A stretch of DNA of 64,000 nt from Lacibacter sp. H375 (GTDB lineage: Bacteria; Bacteroidota; Bacteroidia; Chitinophagales; Chitinophagaceae). Below, one piece after another: positions 8,409 through 17,953 of this stretch (position 1 is the first letter of the stretch; the number at the start of each line of letters is the position of its first letter). The notes under the pieces are model-generated. The model had not been told where the DNA came from and made no database searches. It saw only the letters and a list, made by a program, of their open reading frames with translations. The stretch is taken from NCBI RefSeq assembly GCF_037892425.1, contig NZ_JBBKTT010000001.1, forward strand, positions 2,418,001 through 2,482,000. Reading direction: 5' to 3'. The position numbers and the translations under genes are program-made.

Positions 8409-8867
8409 ATGGAAAAATTTATTACAACTATTGGTTTACTATTCATTTCAGTTGCTTTGTTTGCGCAAAGCGGCAGCAAGGTGAAATGGGACTACACCGT
8501 AAAGAAACTGGCGGATAAGAAATACGAGGTGCGTATGGTGGCGAACATTCAGCCAGGCTGGCACTTATACAGTCAAACACAAGGAACTGATGCTATTGCA
8601 TTACCAACCACAATTACATTCGCTAAGAATCCACTCCTTGTGGTGAGCGGAAAACCAAAAGAAGTGGGTAAAGTAACTGATGCATTCGATAAAGCCACAC
8701 AATCACGTTCACGTTTTTATTCTAATAAAGTAGAATTTGTTCAGGTTGTTATTGTGAAATCAAATGTAAAAACTTCGCTTACAGGCGATGTAGAATTTAT
8801 GGTTTGTGATGATAAGCAATGCCTGCCTCCAGATAAATCAAAATTCAGCGTTAAGTTAGAAGGATAA
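8409..8867 (+). CDS. Stand-alone DsbD N-terminal (nDsbD-like) domain protein, periplasmic
   Basis: 152 residues with signal peptide MEKFITTIGLLFISVALFAQ. The mature part is one immunoglobulin-like nDsbD domain. It begins KVKWDYTVKKLADKKYEVRMVA, includes IQPGWHLYSQTQG, and ends with the redox motif VCDDKQCLPPD (Cys133 and Cys138), the counterpart of the cysteine pair by which DsbD passes electrons to periplasmic thiol proteins. It lies directly upstream of a full-length DsbD-like protein whose own N-terminal domain lacks both cysteines, so this protein probably provides the terminal thiol-transfer step. A terminator lies between the two genes. Confidence 0.85.
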   Translation: MEKFITTIGLLFISVALFAQSGSKVKWDYTVKKLADKKYEVRMVANIQPGWHLYSQTQGTDAIALPTTITFAKNPLLVVSGKPKEVGKVTDAFDKATQSRSRFYSNKVEFVQVVIVKSNVKTSLTGDVEFMVCDDKQCLPPDKSKFSVKLEG

Positions 8868-8873
8868 AAATTG

Positions 8874-8901
8874 ATCCCGTCTTATACAAGACGGGATTTT
8901 T
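8874..8901 (+). terminator. Hairpin terminator between the nDsbD-like gene and dsbD
   Basis: Stem ATCCCGTCTT (8874-8883) with AAGACGGGAT (8888-8897), loop ATAC, followed by T bases. It may reduce read-through into the membrane reductase, so that the small periplasmic protein is made in excess. Confidence 0.8.
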
Positions 8902-8915
8902 AAACTCTGTTTGTC

Positions 8916-10871
8916 ATGAGGTTATTTTTACGCACTGCTTACTTTGTAATCATTTCTTTATTGTACAGCAACTTATCAACTGCACAGGATTCAAGTTTCG
9001 TGCAGTGGGAGGTAAGCAGTAAAAAACTAAGCGATACTGAATACGAATTAGTGTTCAAGGGTAAAGTAAAGCCCGGTAAATTTTTATACCTGTTTACAAA
9101 AGATGCTGAAGGACTAGATTCAATTGCAGTTAAGTTTACTGATAGTGCAATTTTGAATAATGGCTCCATGCAACTGCTGCAAGGCGGCAGTTCATTTACT
9201 GATCCTGTTTTTGATAACAAGAATGTGCTGATTGCAAAACAGGAAGTAACACTTTCACAAAAAATAAGAATTGATGGTACAGTTCCGGCATTATTAAAAG
9301 GAACGCTTGTTTATGCAACAGGTGCTGTGGAAGAATTTTTGCCGGCACAGGAATTTGCATTTGATGTAAAGCTGGAAGGAGGTGTTGCTCAAACTGCACG
9401 TATCAAGATCAATTCAATTGATTTAAATAACACCGCCAGTGATTGTGGCGATGAAGGAACAGAAGGTAAAAGTTTGTGGGGCATTTTTCTGTTGGGTTTA
9501 GTGGGAGGTTTCATCGCATTACTTACACCCTGTGTGTTCCCATTAATTCCATTAACTGTATCCTTCTTTACGAAACGTAGTGGAAGCAGGGCAAAGGGTA
9601 TTCGTAATGCATTGCTGTACGGCTTCTTTATTTTCATTATTTATATTTTATTAAGTCTGCCGTTTCATTTGCTCGATCAAACAGATCCGGAGATACTGAA
9701 TAATATTTCAACCAACGTTTGGCTCAACATCATCTTCTTTGTCATTTTTGTAGTGTTTGCCATTTCGTTCTTTGGTTATTTTGAAATTACATTGCCAGGC
9801 AATTTTGCCAATAAAGCTGATTCAAAAGCCAGTGTTGGAAGTACTTTCGGGATCTTCTTCATGGCATTAACGCTGGCCATTGTGTCGTTCTCCTGTACAG
9901 GCCCAATACTTGGTTCGTTGTTGGCAGGAGCGTTAACAAAAGATGGCGGGGCCATTCAATTAAGTTTTGGAATGGGCGGATTTGGGTTAGGATTGGCTTT
10001 ACCATTCGCTTTGTTTGCGATGTTCCCTAACTGGTTACAATCATTACCAAAGAGCGGAGGTTGGTTAAATACCGTGAAAGTAGTGTTGGGCTTTTTAGAA
10101 CTGGCGATGGCGGTGAAATTCCTGAGCAACGCTGATTTGGTAAAACAATGGCACCTCTTACCACGTGAAGTGTTCATTGGTATTTGGGTGATCATTGGTA
10201 TTTTACTGGTGATGTATCTGTTGGGACTTATCCGCTTTCCGCATGATGATAAGAAGATCAAGATTGGCGGTATCCGCTGGACGCTCATTGCTTTGTTTGC
10301 AGCTGCAACTATTTACTTGATTCCTGGTGTTACGAATACAAAATGGGCAAACCTGAAACTGATCAGTGGATTTCCTCCACCATTATGTTACAGTGTGTAT
10401 TCGCACCCGGTGAATTGTGAAACTTCGTTGGAACCATTGCGTGATTATGAAGAAGCATTAGCCCTGGCCAAACAGCAGAACAAACCATTGCTCATTGATT
10501 TTACCGGCTGGGCATGTGTGAACTGCAGGCGGATGGAAGAAAATGTATGGACGAATCCTGATGTGCTGGAGCTGATGAAGAATAAGTTTGTGGTAGTGTC
10601 ATTGTATGTTGATGAACGTAAAGTGTTGCCTGCTGCGCAACAGCAAACCTTTACCACAAAAACAGGAGGAAAGAAAGAAATTGTAACAGTGGGCGATAAG
10701 TGGGCAACTTTCCAGAGTGAAAACTTTAATGCAGTAGCTCAACCTCAATATGCAATTATCGGTTTAGATGAAACAGCGCTGACAAGGACAAAAGCTTATA
10801 CACCAAGTGCGGAAGAGTTTAAGTTGTGGTTGGAATGTGGGTTGGAAGCATTTGCTAAAAAGGCTAAATAG
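8916..10871 (+). CDS. Protein-disulfide reductase DsbD family (transmembrane electron carrier with thioredoxin domain)
   Basis: 651 residues. There is a signal peptide, then an nDsbD-like domain at about 25-155, then a CcdA-like membrane domain at about 187-480 with eight or nine hydrophobic segments. The paired membrane cysteines are Cys206 in LTPCVFPLIP and Cys327 in SFSCTGP. The C-terminal thioredoxin domain has the motif ACVNCRRMEE (CVNC at 534-537). This arrangement carries electrons from cytoplasmic thioredoxin to periplasmic thiol proteins, used in cytochrome c maturation and disulfide repair. The position where nDsbD should have its cysteine pair reads ATGAVEEFLPA here, without cysteine, so terminal transfer probably relies on the separate nDsbD-like protein encoded upstream. 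Confidence 0.92.
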   Translation: MRLFLRTAYFVIISLLYSNLSTAQDSSFVQWEVSSKKLSDTEYELVFKGKVKPGKFLYLFTKDAEGLDSIAVKFTDSAILNNGSMQLLQGGSSFTDPVFDNKNVLIAKQEVTLSQKIRIDGTVPALLKGTLVYATGAVEEFLPAQEFAFDVKLEGGVAQTARIKINSIDLNNTASDCGDEGTEGKSLWGIFLLGLVGGFIALLTPCVFPLIPLTVSFFTKRSGSRAKGIRNALLYGFFIFIIYILLSLPFHLLDQTDPEILNNISTNVWLNIIFFVIFVVFAISFFGYFEITLPGNFANKADSKASVGSTFGIFFMALTLAIVSFSCTGPILGSLLAGALTKDGGAIQLSFGMGGFGLGLALPFALFAMFPNWLQSLPKSGGWLNTVKVVLGFLELAMAVKFLSNADLVKQWHLLPREVFIGIWVIIGILLVMYLLGLIRFPHDDKKIKIGGIRWTLIALFAAATIYLIPGVTNTKWANLKLISGFPPPLCYSVYSHPVNCETSLEPLRDYEEALALAKQQNKPLLIDFTGWACVNCRRMEENVWTNPDVLELMKNKFVVVSLYVDERKVLPAAQQQTFTTKTGGKKEIVTVGDKWATFQSENFNAVAQPQYAIIGLDETALTRTKAYTPSAEEFKLWLECGLEAFAKKAK

Positions 10872-10901
10872 TTTTCCGAACGATGAAAGGATTATAAAAA
10901 T

Positions 10902-10928
10902 AAAACCCTCCGCATAACGGAGGGTTTT
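10902..10928. terminator. Bidirectional terminator between dsbD and the sigma factor gene
   Basis: Perfect stem AAAACCCTCCG (10902-10912) with CGGAGGGTTTT (10918-10928), loop CATAA. The A and T runs on both sides let it serve both convergent genes. Confidence 0.9.
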
Positions 10929-10963
10929 CTGGTTTTGTCAGGTTCTCTTAAAGGAAATGATTT

Positions 10964-11545
10964 TTACAGAGCGATTTGTTTTTCTGTCATCATCTTACGC
11001 ATATTGATGAGCCCGTAACGCATACGACCTAATGCAGTGTTGATGCTGCAGTTGGTGAGCGAAGCAATTTCTTTAAAGCTCAGATCAGCGTAGTGACGTA
11101 GAATGATCACTTCACGTTGTTCTTCAGGTAACAGATCCAGCATCCGGCGGATACGGTCATAACTCTGGTTTTTCATCATCTTTTCCTCAGCATTTTCATT
11201 ACTGAAATTGAGTACTTCGAAAATATCATGGTTATCACTTGTCTTAATTGTTGGTGTTCGCTTTACCCTGCGGAAATGATCCACGCAAAGATTGTGTGCA
11301 ATTCGCATGGCCCATGGAAGGAATTTTCCTTCTTCGGTATACCGGTTGCCACGTATGGTATCAATTACTTTAATGAACATATCCTGGAAAAGATCTTCGG
11401 CCAGGTATTTGTCCTTCACAAGTAAGAATATGGAAGTGTAGAGCTTGTCTTTATGACGCAGCACTAATGTTTCCATGGCTTCAGCCTCACCGTCTTTAAA
11501 CAGGTGGACGAGTTGTTGATCGGTAAATTGTTGATACAGATGCAT
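10964..11545 (-). CDS. ECF-type RNA polymerase sigma factor
   Basis: 193 residues. Region 2 is present (LVLRHKDKLYTSIFLLVKD, then LFQDMFIKVIDTI) and region 4 carries the helix-turn-helix segment SFKEIASLTNCSINTALGRM after LLPEEQREVIILRHYADL. A linker of about 30 residues separates them, as in extracytoplasmic-function sigma factors. No FecR-like or zinc-binding anti-sigma gene is adjacent, so regulation is not of the usual paired type. Conserved solo ECF factors of this kind are widespread in Chitinophagaceae; target genes cannot be read from the sequence. It is convergent with dsbD and divergent from uvrA. Confidence 0.92.
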   Translation of the reverse strand: MHLYQQFTDQQLVHLFKDGEAEAMETLVLRHKDKLYTSIFLLVKDKYLAEDLFQDMFIKVIDTIRGNRYTEEGKFLPWAMRIAHNLCVDHFRRVKRTPTIKTSDNHDIFEVLNFSNENAEEKMMKNQSYDRIRRMLDLLPEEQREVIILRHYADLSFKEIASLTNCSINTALGRMRYGLINMRKMMTEKQIAL

Positions 11546-11868
11546 ACACTTCTACGGTTGATGGTTTTCAATAAAGGGTTTCAGCTAATAAGCAATACTG
11601 AAATAATTGTGTAGAAGTTTGATGCTATAGGCGAAGAAATTTGGGTTTCTGATTTGAATATTGAATTTCAGAATAAAAATAACAGAAATACTTCAACTTT
11701 CCAACATTCAGAATTATTTAACGTATTACCCCGCAGCGTGCTAATAGTATTTTTCCGAAGCTGTCAAAGAATCTCGGACAGCCTTTTTCAAGAATGTGCA
11801 GAACCTTTTCCGTTTCTGTACTACATCTTTTAGTTTTCAAATTGTTAATCAGCTAAATTTGTTTCTCT
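11546..11868. other. Divergent intergenic region, sigma factor / uvrA
   Basis: 323 bases, AT-rich, with no credible coding frame. A short inverted repeat, ACTTCTAC near 11549 and GTAGAAGT near 11612, lies upstream of the sigma factor gene and could be an operator or chance. The uvrA-proximal end holds a promoter-like box. I see no LexA-like SOS box that I can defend. Confidence 0.5.
11854..11861 (+). promoter_or_regulatory. Candidate -7 box of uvrA
   Basis: TAAATTTG fits the TAnnTTTG consensus and lies 7 bases before the uvrA ATG. That would imply a nearly leaderless transcript, so it may be fortuitous. No -33 TTG is seen at the usual distance. Confidence 0.35.
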
Positions 11869-14727
11869 ATGGGTACAGCGGTAAAAAAGAAACAGATCGA
11901 TCTTTCGGGTCCAATAAAGAAAGATGATATTTATATAAAGGGCGCAAGGGTACATAACCTTCGGAACGTATCGGTACATATTCCTCGTAACAAGCTTATT
12001 GTGGTAACAGGAGTATCGGGCAGCGGCAAATCTTCCCTAACTATTGATACGCTATATGCTGAAGGTCAGCGACGTTATGCCGAAAGCTTAAGTGCTTATG
12101 CCCGTCAATTTCTCAACCGGATGAACAAACCTGATGTGGATTACATCAAAGGATTGTGCCCTGCCATTGCCATTGAACAAAAAGTGATCACCCGCACTCC
12201 AAGAAGTACGGTGGGGAGCATGACGGAGATCTATGATTATCTCCGCCTGTTGTTTGCAAGGGCTGGTAAAACAATTTCACCTGTAAGTGGCAGAGAGGTA
12301 AAGAAAGATGATGTTGCTGATGTGGTAAAGGCTGTTCAGAATTGTAAAGAAGGTGCAAAGATCCTGCTACTGGTAAAATTTCCCATGCATGCAAAACGAA
12401 GCATAAAGGAAGAATTGAACATTCTCCTGCAAAAAGGCTTTACCCGAGTATATAAGAAAAACGAAACAGGTAAAGCTAAATCTGAAACAGGCGAAACGCT
12501 AAGCATTGAAGATCTGCTGGAGCAATCGGAAAAAGATTTGAATGCACAATTTGTAACAACAAAGGCCAAGACTGTTATTTATGTTTTGGTTGATCGTTTG
12601 ATTGCAAAAGAGTTTGATGAAGATGAAATACATCGTATTGGTGACAGTGCCAATACTGCTTTTTTTGAAGGCGAAGGAGAAGTGTATGTTGAAATAGATG
12701 GAAAAGAGTTGTTGCATTTTTCAAACAGGTTTGAATTGGATGGGATCAAGTTTGAAGAACCTGTTCCGAATTTATTCTCCTTTAACAATCCATACGGTGC
12801 CTGTCCGGTGTGCGAAGGTTTCAGCCAGGTGTTGGGTATTGATGAAGACCTTGTGATACCTGATAAGAGTTTAAGTGTGTACGAAGGTGCCATTGCTCCT
12901 TGGAAAGGAGAGAAGCTGGGTTGGTGGAGAGAGCAGTTCATTAAAGCCACAGCTAAAACAGGATTCCCTGTTCATAAACCAATTATAGACTTAACAAAAC
13001 AGCAATACGATCAACTCTGGAAAGGTGTTGGTACTGCATTGGGTATTGACGATTTCTTTAAAGAAGTTGAACAGAATTTATACAAGGTACAATACCGTGT
13101 ATTGTTGAGTCGCTATCGTGGACGAACACAATGCACTGATTGCGGTGGCTACCGTTTACGCAAAGAAGCATTGTATATTAAAGTAGGGGGAAAACATATT
13201 GGTGAGTTGTGCGAAATGCCAACAAAAGAATTGAAAGTTTGGTTTGATGAATTGCAGTTAAGTGAGTATGATCAAAGCGTTGCAAAGCGAATTCTTATTG
13301 AAGTCAAAAATCGAATACAAACCTTATTGCAGGTTGGACTTGGTTATCTTACATTAAATCGTTTAGCAAACAGTTTAAGTGGTGGCGAAAGTCAACGTAT
13401 TCAATTGACCCGATCATTAGGAAGTAACCTCACTGATTCTTTATACATTCTCGACGAACCATCTATTGGATTGCATCCAAGAGATACTGCTAAGCTTATT
13501 ACGGTATTAAAAGAGTTACGCAACTTAGGTAATACTGTTGTAGTGGTGGAGCATGATGAAATGATGATGCGTGAAGCAGATCATATTATTGATATGGGTC
13601 CGTTTGCAAGTCATTTAGGTGGCGAAGTAATTGCGGAAGGCGATTATGATGCTGTCATCAGCAATAAAAAAAGCTTAACAGGTAAATACCTGAGCGGTGC
13701 ATTGGAAATTCAGGATTTTGGTAAGCCACGCAAATGGAACCGCAGCATTAAAGTGGAAGGTGCACGGCAACACAATTTAAAAAATATTACTGTTGAATTT
13801 CCATTGAATGTTTTGTGTGTTGTAAGTGGTGTAAGTGGTAGTGGTAAAACAACGTTAGTGAAAAATATTCTCTATCCTGCATTGAGTAAACTGAAAGGTG
13901 AATTTGGCGACAGACCGGGTATGCACAAACAATTGAGCGGTGACATTGATTCTATTGCACAGATTGAAATGGTTGATCAGAACCCGATTGGTAAAAGCAG
14001 CCGTAGTAATCCTGTTACGTACATAAAAGCATATGATGAAATAAGAGACTTGTATTCAAGTCAGCCTTTGAGTAAGATCCGTGGGTTTCAGCCAAAGCAT
14101 TTCTCGTTTAACGTTGATGGTGGGCGATGCGATGCCTGTAAAGGTGAAGGCGAACAGGTTGTTGAAATGCAATTCCTGGCCGATGTGCATCTAACCTGTG
14201 AAGTATGCGGCGGCAAACGTTTTAAAGATGAAGTGCTTGATGTAAAGTATAACGACAAAAGTATTTATGATGTATTAGAGATGAGTGTGGATGAAGCCAT
14301 TGATTTCTTCCGTGCAGAAAAAGACCTGGTAAGAAAATTAATGCCGTTGAGTGATGTGGGATTGGGTTATGTAAAGCTCGGCCAGAGTAGTGATACATTG
14401 AGTGGCGGTGAAGCGCAACGTGTAAAACTTGCTTCGTTCTTAGGTCGTGGTAACGGGCAGGGAAATATTCTTTTCATCTTTGATGAGCCAACTACAGGTT
14501 TGCATTTTCATGATATCAATAAACTACTGAAGAGTTTTCATGCATTGATCGAGAAAGGACATTCGGTACTGGTGATCGAACACAATACCGATGTGATCAA
14601 ACGTGCAGATTGGGTAATTGATCTTGGTCCAGAAGCAGGCGATGGTGGCGGCGAAGTAGTTTACACCGGTTTGCCATCAGGAATGAGCAAAGCAAAAAAC
14701 AGCAGAACAGCAAAGTATATTGCTTAG
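11869..14727 (+). CDS. uvrA: Excinuclease ABC subunit A
   Basis: 952 residues, full length for UvrA. Two ABC-type ATPase halves are present: a first Walker A GVSGSGKSS near residue 46 and a second GVSGSGKTT in the C-terminal half. Each half has an LSGGE signature (NSLSGGESQRIQL and DTLSGGEAQRVKL) and a Walker B (YILDEPSIGLHP and FIFDEPTTGLHF). Zinc-binding CxxC pairs appear as CPVCEG with CTDCGG, and CDACKG with CEVCGG. The protein recognises bulky DNA lesions and loads UvrB in nucleotide excision repair. Its stop overlaps the convergent gene downstream by 4 bp. Confidence 0.97.
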   Translation: MGTAVKKKQIDLSGPIKKDDIYIKGARVHNLRNVSVHIPRNKLIVVTGVSGSGKSSLTIDTLYAEGQRRYAESLSAYARQFLNRMNKPDVDYIKGLCPAIAIEQKVITRTPRSTVGSMTEIYDYLRLLFARAGKTISPVSGREVKKDDVADVVKAVQNCKEGAKILLLVKFPMHAKRSIKEELNILLQKGFTRVYKKNETGKAKSETGETLSIEDLLEQSEKDLNAQFVTTKAKTVIYVLVDRLIAKEFDEDEIHRIGDSANTAFFEGEGEVYVEIDGKELLHFSNRFELDGIKFEEPVPNLFSFNNPYGACPVCEGFSQVLGIDEDLVIPDKSLSVYEGAIAPWKGEKLGWWREQFIKATAKTGFPVHKPIIDLTKQQYDQLWKGVGTALGIDDFFKEVEQNLYKVQYRVLLSRYRGRTQCTDCGGYRLRKEALYIKVGGKHIGELCEMPTKELKVWFDELQLSEYDQSVAKRILIEVKNRIQTLLQVGLGYLTLNRLANSLSGGESQRIQLTRSLGSNLTDSLYILDEPSIGLHPRDTAKLITVLKELRNLGNTVVVVEHDEMMMREADHIIDMGPFASHLGGEVIAEGDYDAVISNKKSLTGKYLSGALEIQDFGKPRKWNRSIKVEGARQHNLKNITVEFPLNVLCVVSGVSGSGKTTLVKNILYPALSKLKGEFGDRPGMHKQLSGDIDSIAQIEMVDQNPIGKSSRSNPVTYIKAYDEIRDLYSSQPLSKIRGFQPKHFSFNVDGGRCDACKGEGEQVVEMQFLADVHLTCEVCGGKRFKDEVLDVKYNDKSIYDVLEMSVDEAIDFFRAEKDLVRKLMPLSDVGLGYVKLGQSSDTLSGGEAQRVKLASFLGRGNGQGNILFIFDEPTTGLHFHDINKLLKSFHALIEKGHSVLVIEHNTDVIKRADWVIDLGPEAGDGGGEVVYTGLPSGMSKAKNSRTAKYIA

Positions 14728-15722
14728 TAAATAATCACTGTTTGATCTTGTCTTGTTCCTTTTTCATCTGTAAGTACAACCCTGTATGTTCCTTTTGCTA
14801 GGTGACTGATATTCATTTCAAGATTACCTGATGAGGTTTTTTCAAAATGAAATTGCTCAGAGCGGATTGCATTTGAATTGTATAAAGTCACTGTAACAGC
14901 TCTGTGCATTTGGGTTGGGTCTACCTGCAAACGCAATTGGGAAGAAACAGGGTTGGGATAAATCGTAAATCCTTTTGTTGAATGGTCTTCAATCTTTTCA
15001 GTATTCGAGTAGAAGAGTTCTCCATTATTACCCTCTGCTTTTACACGATAATATGAAATGCCGTAGGTTAAAAAGCTATCTGTCTCGTAATAAGTATTCA
15101 CCTGCTGTTGGGCAATTGCAGCAGGTTGCTTTCTGACTGCTTTCCAGCTGCGGTTGTCTGTACTTTTCTCTAACGTATATGATGCTATCTGGCTCTCATC
15201 ACTTACAGTCCAGTTGAATCTTGCTTGTTTCTGATTGTTTGTTTTTGCGGTGAATGATTGAAATTTTACCGGCAGAATACTTAAGGAGAATCCGGCTGGT
15301 GATGCTCCTGAATGTCTATCGGAATAAGCAGGACCCACAATTGTTCCATCGGTATTGCCTTTGTACTTCGATACTCCATTTATTTTTATTATTTCAGAGG
15401 GGCCCGAACCCGAAATGGAACCTCCGATGTAGACAATGACTTTTGCCGCAATGCCTAATTCAAGTTTACCACCCGAGTTAAAGTCAAGAGTGCCATAAAT
15501 CTTAATAATAATATCAGGCAGTGAGTTATAGATATTTGTTTTTACTGAAATTGTTACGCCAGCCGGAATAACGACGGTGTCACCATTTTGAGGAACACCT
15601 GTAGGTGACCAGTTGCCGGCAACGTTCCATCCCTGACCGCTGTTGTGAATGGCTGTTTTAGTTGTTGCATTTGCCTGAAGAAGGCATGCAAAAAACAGAA
15701 GAGTTATGAAAATGGGTTTCAT
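14724..15722 (-). CDS. Secreted protein with T9SS C-terminal sorting domain
   Basis: About 332 residues from the ATG ending at 15722, which gives the signal peptide MKPIFITLLFFACLLQANA. The N-terminal part reads like a G8/parallel-beta domain: GNWSPTGVPQNGDTVVIPAG, followed by short strands with IKIYGTLDFNSGGKLELG. After a linker (SILPVKFQSFTAK) comes a fibronectin-like domain, and the last 80 residues are a type A T9SS sorting signal with YPNPVSSQLRLQV and a final TDEKGTRQDQTVIIY. The protein should be exported by Sec, then moved across the outer membrane by the type IX system and attached or released. Binding target unknown. Confidence 0.82.
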   Translation of the reverse strand: MKPIFITLLFFACLLQANATTKTAIHNSGQGWNVAGNWSPTGVPQNGDTVVIPAGVTISVKTNIYNSLPDIIIKIYGTLDFNSGGKLELGIAAKVIVYIGGSISGSGPSEIIKINGVSKYKGNTDGTIVGPAYSDRHSGASPAGFSLSILPVKFQSFTAKTNNQKQARFNWTVSDESQIASYTLEKSTDNRSWKAVRKQPAAIAQQQVNTYYETDSFLTYGISYYRVKAEGNNGELFYSNTEKIEDHSTKGFTIYPNPVSSQLRLQVDPTQMHRAVTVTLYNSNAIRSEQFHFEKTSSGNLEMNISHLAKGTYRVVLTDEKGTRQDQTVIIY

Positions 15723-15859
15723 AAGGATGTGGATTTGAAGAATCAAAATTAAGGGTAAGCACTTATTTAAACAACAGGATATACCCTCTGTTTTAATTAA
15801 GGGTAATAGTGCTTTTTAATTAGTATAAATACGGTTTTTTTAGAGGAATAGGCACTAAA

Positions 15860-15889
15860 AAAGGCCAACGTACTAAACGATTGGCCTTT
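15860..15889 (-). terminator. Terminator downstream of the glyA/DUF4293 pair
   Basis: Stem AAAGGCCAA (15860-15868) with TTGGCCTTT (15881-15889). On the minus strand it follows the DUF4293 stop and ends in a T-run. Confidence 0.75.
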
Positions 15890-15913
15890 CTTTATAAATA
15901 AGAAGTTGTTATC

Positions 15914-16321
15914 CTACCGTAGCCGATCCATACTCTTTATAAGCTTTTCGTCTTTACGAATACCTAGCAACGCAAGAATGAAAAATAAAGGTATTATAAA
16001 ACTGAGGGCTGATGTTAAGGTGAAACTACCCTGTACGTAAGTTTTGGTTTGCTGAAAATAAACTGCTAGTACTACCAGTTGCAATGTAACCCCAAGAAGA
16101 CTTAATCTTATTTGGAGTTTACGATTTTTATACAGGAAAATAGTGATCAATGCCAGTAAACCTACAGCTACACTCATGATCAGCAGCAAGAAGTGTGAAC
16201 TGCCCGTTAACTCTTCAAAAAGATTATTGTCTTTATTACCGCTGTAAAACGAAAGTTTCAATGTTGCAAACGATGCTGCTGCTGCAAGTAATAACCAGAT
16301 TGTTTGTATGCGTTGTATCAT
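15914..16321 (-). CDS. DUF4293 family membrane protein
   Basis: 135 residues with four predicted membrane helices. The opening MIQRIQTIWLLLAAAASF is the hallmark of the DUF4293 family, a small Bacteroidota inner-membrane protein of unknown function. The C-terminus is basic (LGIRKDEKLIKSMDRLR), placing it in the cytoplasm. The gene starts 23 bp after the glyA stop on the same strand and is followed by a terminator, so the two are probably co-transcribed. Confidence 0.88.
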   Translation of the reverse strand: MIQRIQTIWLLLAAAASFATLKLSFYSGNKDNNLFEELTGSSHFLLLIMSVAVGLLALITIFLYKNRKLQIRLSLLGVTLQLVVLAVYFQQTKTYVQGSFTLTSALSFIIPLFFILALLGIRKDEKLIKSMDRLR

Positions 16322-16344
16322 AGCAACTGTTTCAATTGTTTAAA

Positions 16345-17625
16345 TTAGCCCAATTCAGGATATAACGGGAATTGTTCCATAAATGCATTGACTTCTTTAC
16401 GGATGTCGGCAAGTATTGCTTCGTCGTCTGCATTCATCAAGCTACGATCAATTACATCAACCACAAAATCCATGTGTTCTTCTTTCATACCTCGTGATGT
16501 TATTGCAGCAACACCCGTGCGGATACCGCTTGTTACAAACGCACTCTTATCATCAAACGGAACCATGTTTTTGTTAGTTGTGATCTCAGCTTTACCTAAA
16601 ACAGCTTCTGCCTTTTTACCGCTGATATTTTTATTACGCAGATCGATCAACATTAAATGGTTATCTGTGCCATTTGAGATCAATTGGTATTCTCTTTTCA
16701 CAAACGATGCAGCCATCGCTTGTGCATTTACCTGCACCTGCTTTGCATATACTGTAAACTCATCGCTTAAAATTTCACCGAAGGCAACTGCTTTTGCAGC
16801 GATCACATGTTCCAATGGTCCGCCTTGCTGACCAGGGAATACGGCCATATCAAGCAGGTTACTCATCATGCGCACATTACCTTTCACATCCTTCATTCCA
16901 AATGGATTTTCAAAATCCTTGTGCATGAGAATGATACCACCACGGGGACCACGTAATGTTTTATGAGTAGTGGAAGTTACAAAGTGACAATGTTCAAACG
17001 GCGAGCTCAACAATCCTTTGGCGATTAAACCGGCAGGGTGTGCCATATCGCACAGAACAAATGCGCCAACTTCATCGGCTACTTTGCGGATGCGTGCATA
17101 ATCCCAATCACGGCTGTAAGCACTGGCGCCGCAATAAATTAATTTTGGTTTGAGGGTGCGTGCTTTTTGTTCGAGTGTTTCATAATCAACCAAACCTGTT
17201 TCTTTCACTACACCATAAGAATGTGCTTCGTATAATTTACCGCTGTAGTTTACAGGTGAACCGTGGGTAAGGTGTCCGCCCATGCTTAGATCAAGCCCTA
17301 GCGTAATATCGCCGGGTTTTAAAATTGCACTTGTAACAGCAGCGTTTGCCTGTGCACCACTATGCGGTTGCACGTTGGCATATTCGCAATTGAAAATTTC
17401 TTTTAAACGATCGATGGCTAATTGCTCTGTTTGATCTACAATTTCACAACCACCATAGTAACGGCGGCCAGGGTAACCTTCTGCATATTTATTGGTGAGC
17501 ACGCTACCCATGGCCTGCATTACCTGTAAAGAGGTAAAGTTTTCGGAAGCAATAAGTTCGATACCGTGACGCTGACGTTGTAATTCCTGGTTGATGAGAT
17601 TGAAGATGGTTGTGTCCCTTTGCAT
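16345..17625 (-). CDS. glyA: Serine hydroxymethyltransferase
   Basis: 426 residues, full length. The PLP-binding lysine lies in the conserved [13 protein letters not shown], and the active-site segments [26 protein letters not shown] and [12 protein letters not shown] are intact. The enzyme interconverts serine and glycine with transfer of a one-carbon unit to tetrahydrofolate, feeding purine, thymidylate and methionine synthesis. It is a cytoplasmic homodimer or tetramer. The 5' leader is unusually long if the TATTTTTG box at 17757-17764 (minus strand) is its promoter. Confidence 0.97.
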   Translation of the reverse strand: MQRDTTIFNLINQELQRQRHGIELIASENFTSLQVMQAMGSVLTNKYAEGYPGRRYYGGCEIVDQTEQLAIDRLKEIFNCEYANVQPHSGAQANAAVTSAILKPGDITLGLDLSMGGHLTHGSPVNYSGKLYEAHSYGVVKETGLVDYETLEQKARTLKPKLIYCGASAYSRDWDYARIRKVADEVGAFVLCDMAHPAGLIAKGLLSSPFEHCHFVTSTTHKTLRGPRGGIILMHKDFENPFGMKDVKGNVRMMSNLLDMAVFPGQQGGPLEHVIAAKAVAFGEILSDEFTVYAKQVQVNAQAMAASFVKREYQLISNGTDNHLMLIDLRNKNISGKKAEAVLGKAEITTNKNMVPFDDKSAFVTSGIRTGVAAITSRGMKEEHMDFVVDVIDRSLMNADDEAILADIRKEVNAFMEQFPLYPELG

Positions 17626-17953
17626 GAGTCGTTTTGTTCGTTTTATTGAAGGATTGCTGCTACATGAACAGAACGTAGAAGCGAGCGTGGCAACAAATGC
17701 TGCAAAAAGTTACAGTTGCCGGTAACATAACACTCAACTAGTTCTGTTTGGCGGGGCAAAAATAAGCCCGTTGTAGTTGTATAAAGAACTTTACCATTGT
17801 TTTTTATGAACAGAATTTAAAGATGAGCTGGCAACGATTAATTCAAAATGTGCTACTTTAGCCGCTTCGATTTGAGACCAGGCTTACGACAGTTTGCTTT
17901 CTCCAATTAGAAATGCAGACTTACTTGGCAAATGAGACAATAGAAACGAACAA
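17626..17953. other. Divergent intergenic region, glyA / nucleotidyltransferase
   Basis: 328 bases with no credible gene. On the minus strand there is a TATTTTTG box (17757-17764) that could be the glyA -7 element, leaving a leader of about 125 bases that contains a small hairpin built on GTTAC and GTAAC. I compared the leader by eye with folate, SAM and glycine riboswitch patterns and saw no match. Confidence 0.4.

Noticed and set aside
17626-17770. Riboswitch in the glyA leader
   Set aside because: The leader has a small GTTAC/GTAAC hairpin but none of the conserved core sequences of glycine, tetrahydrofolate or SAM riboswitches that I know.
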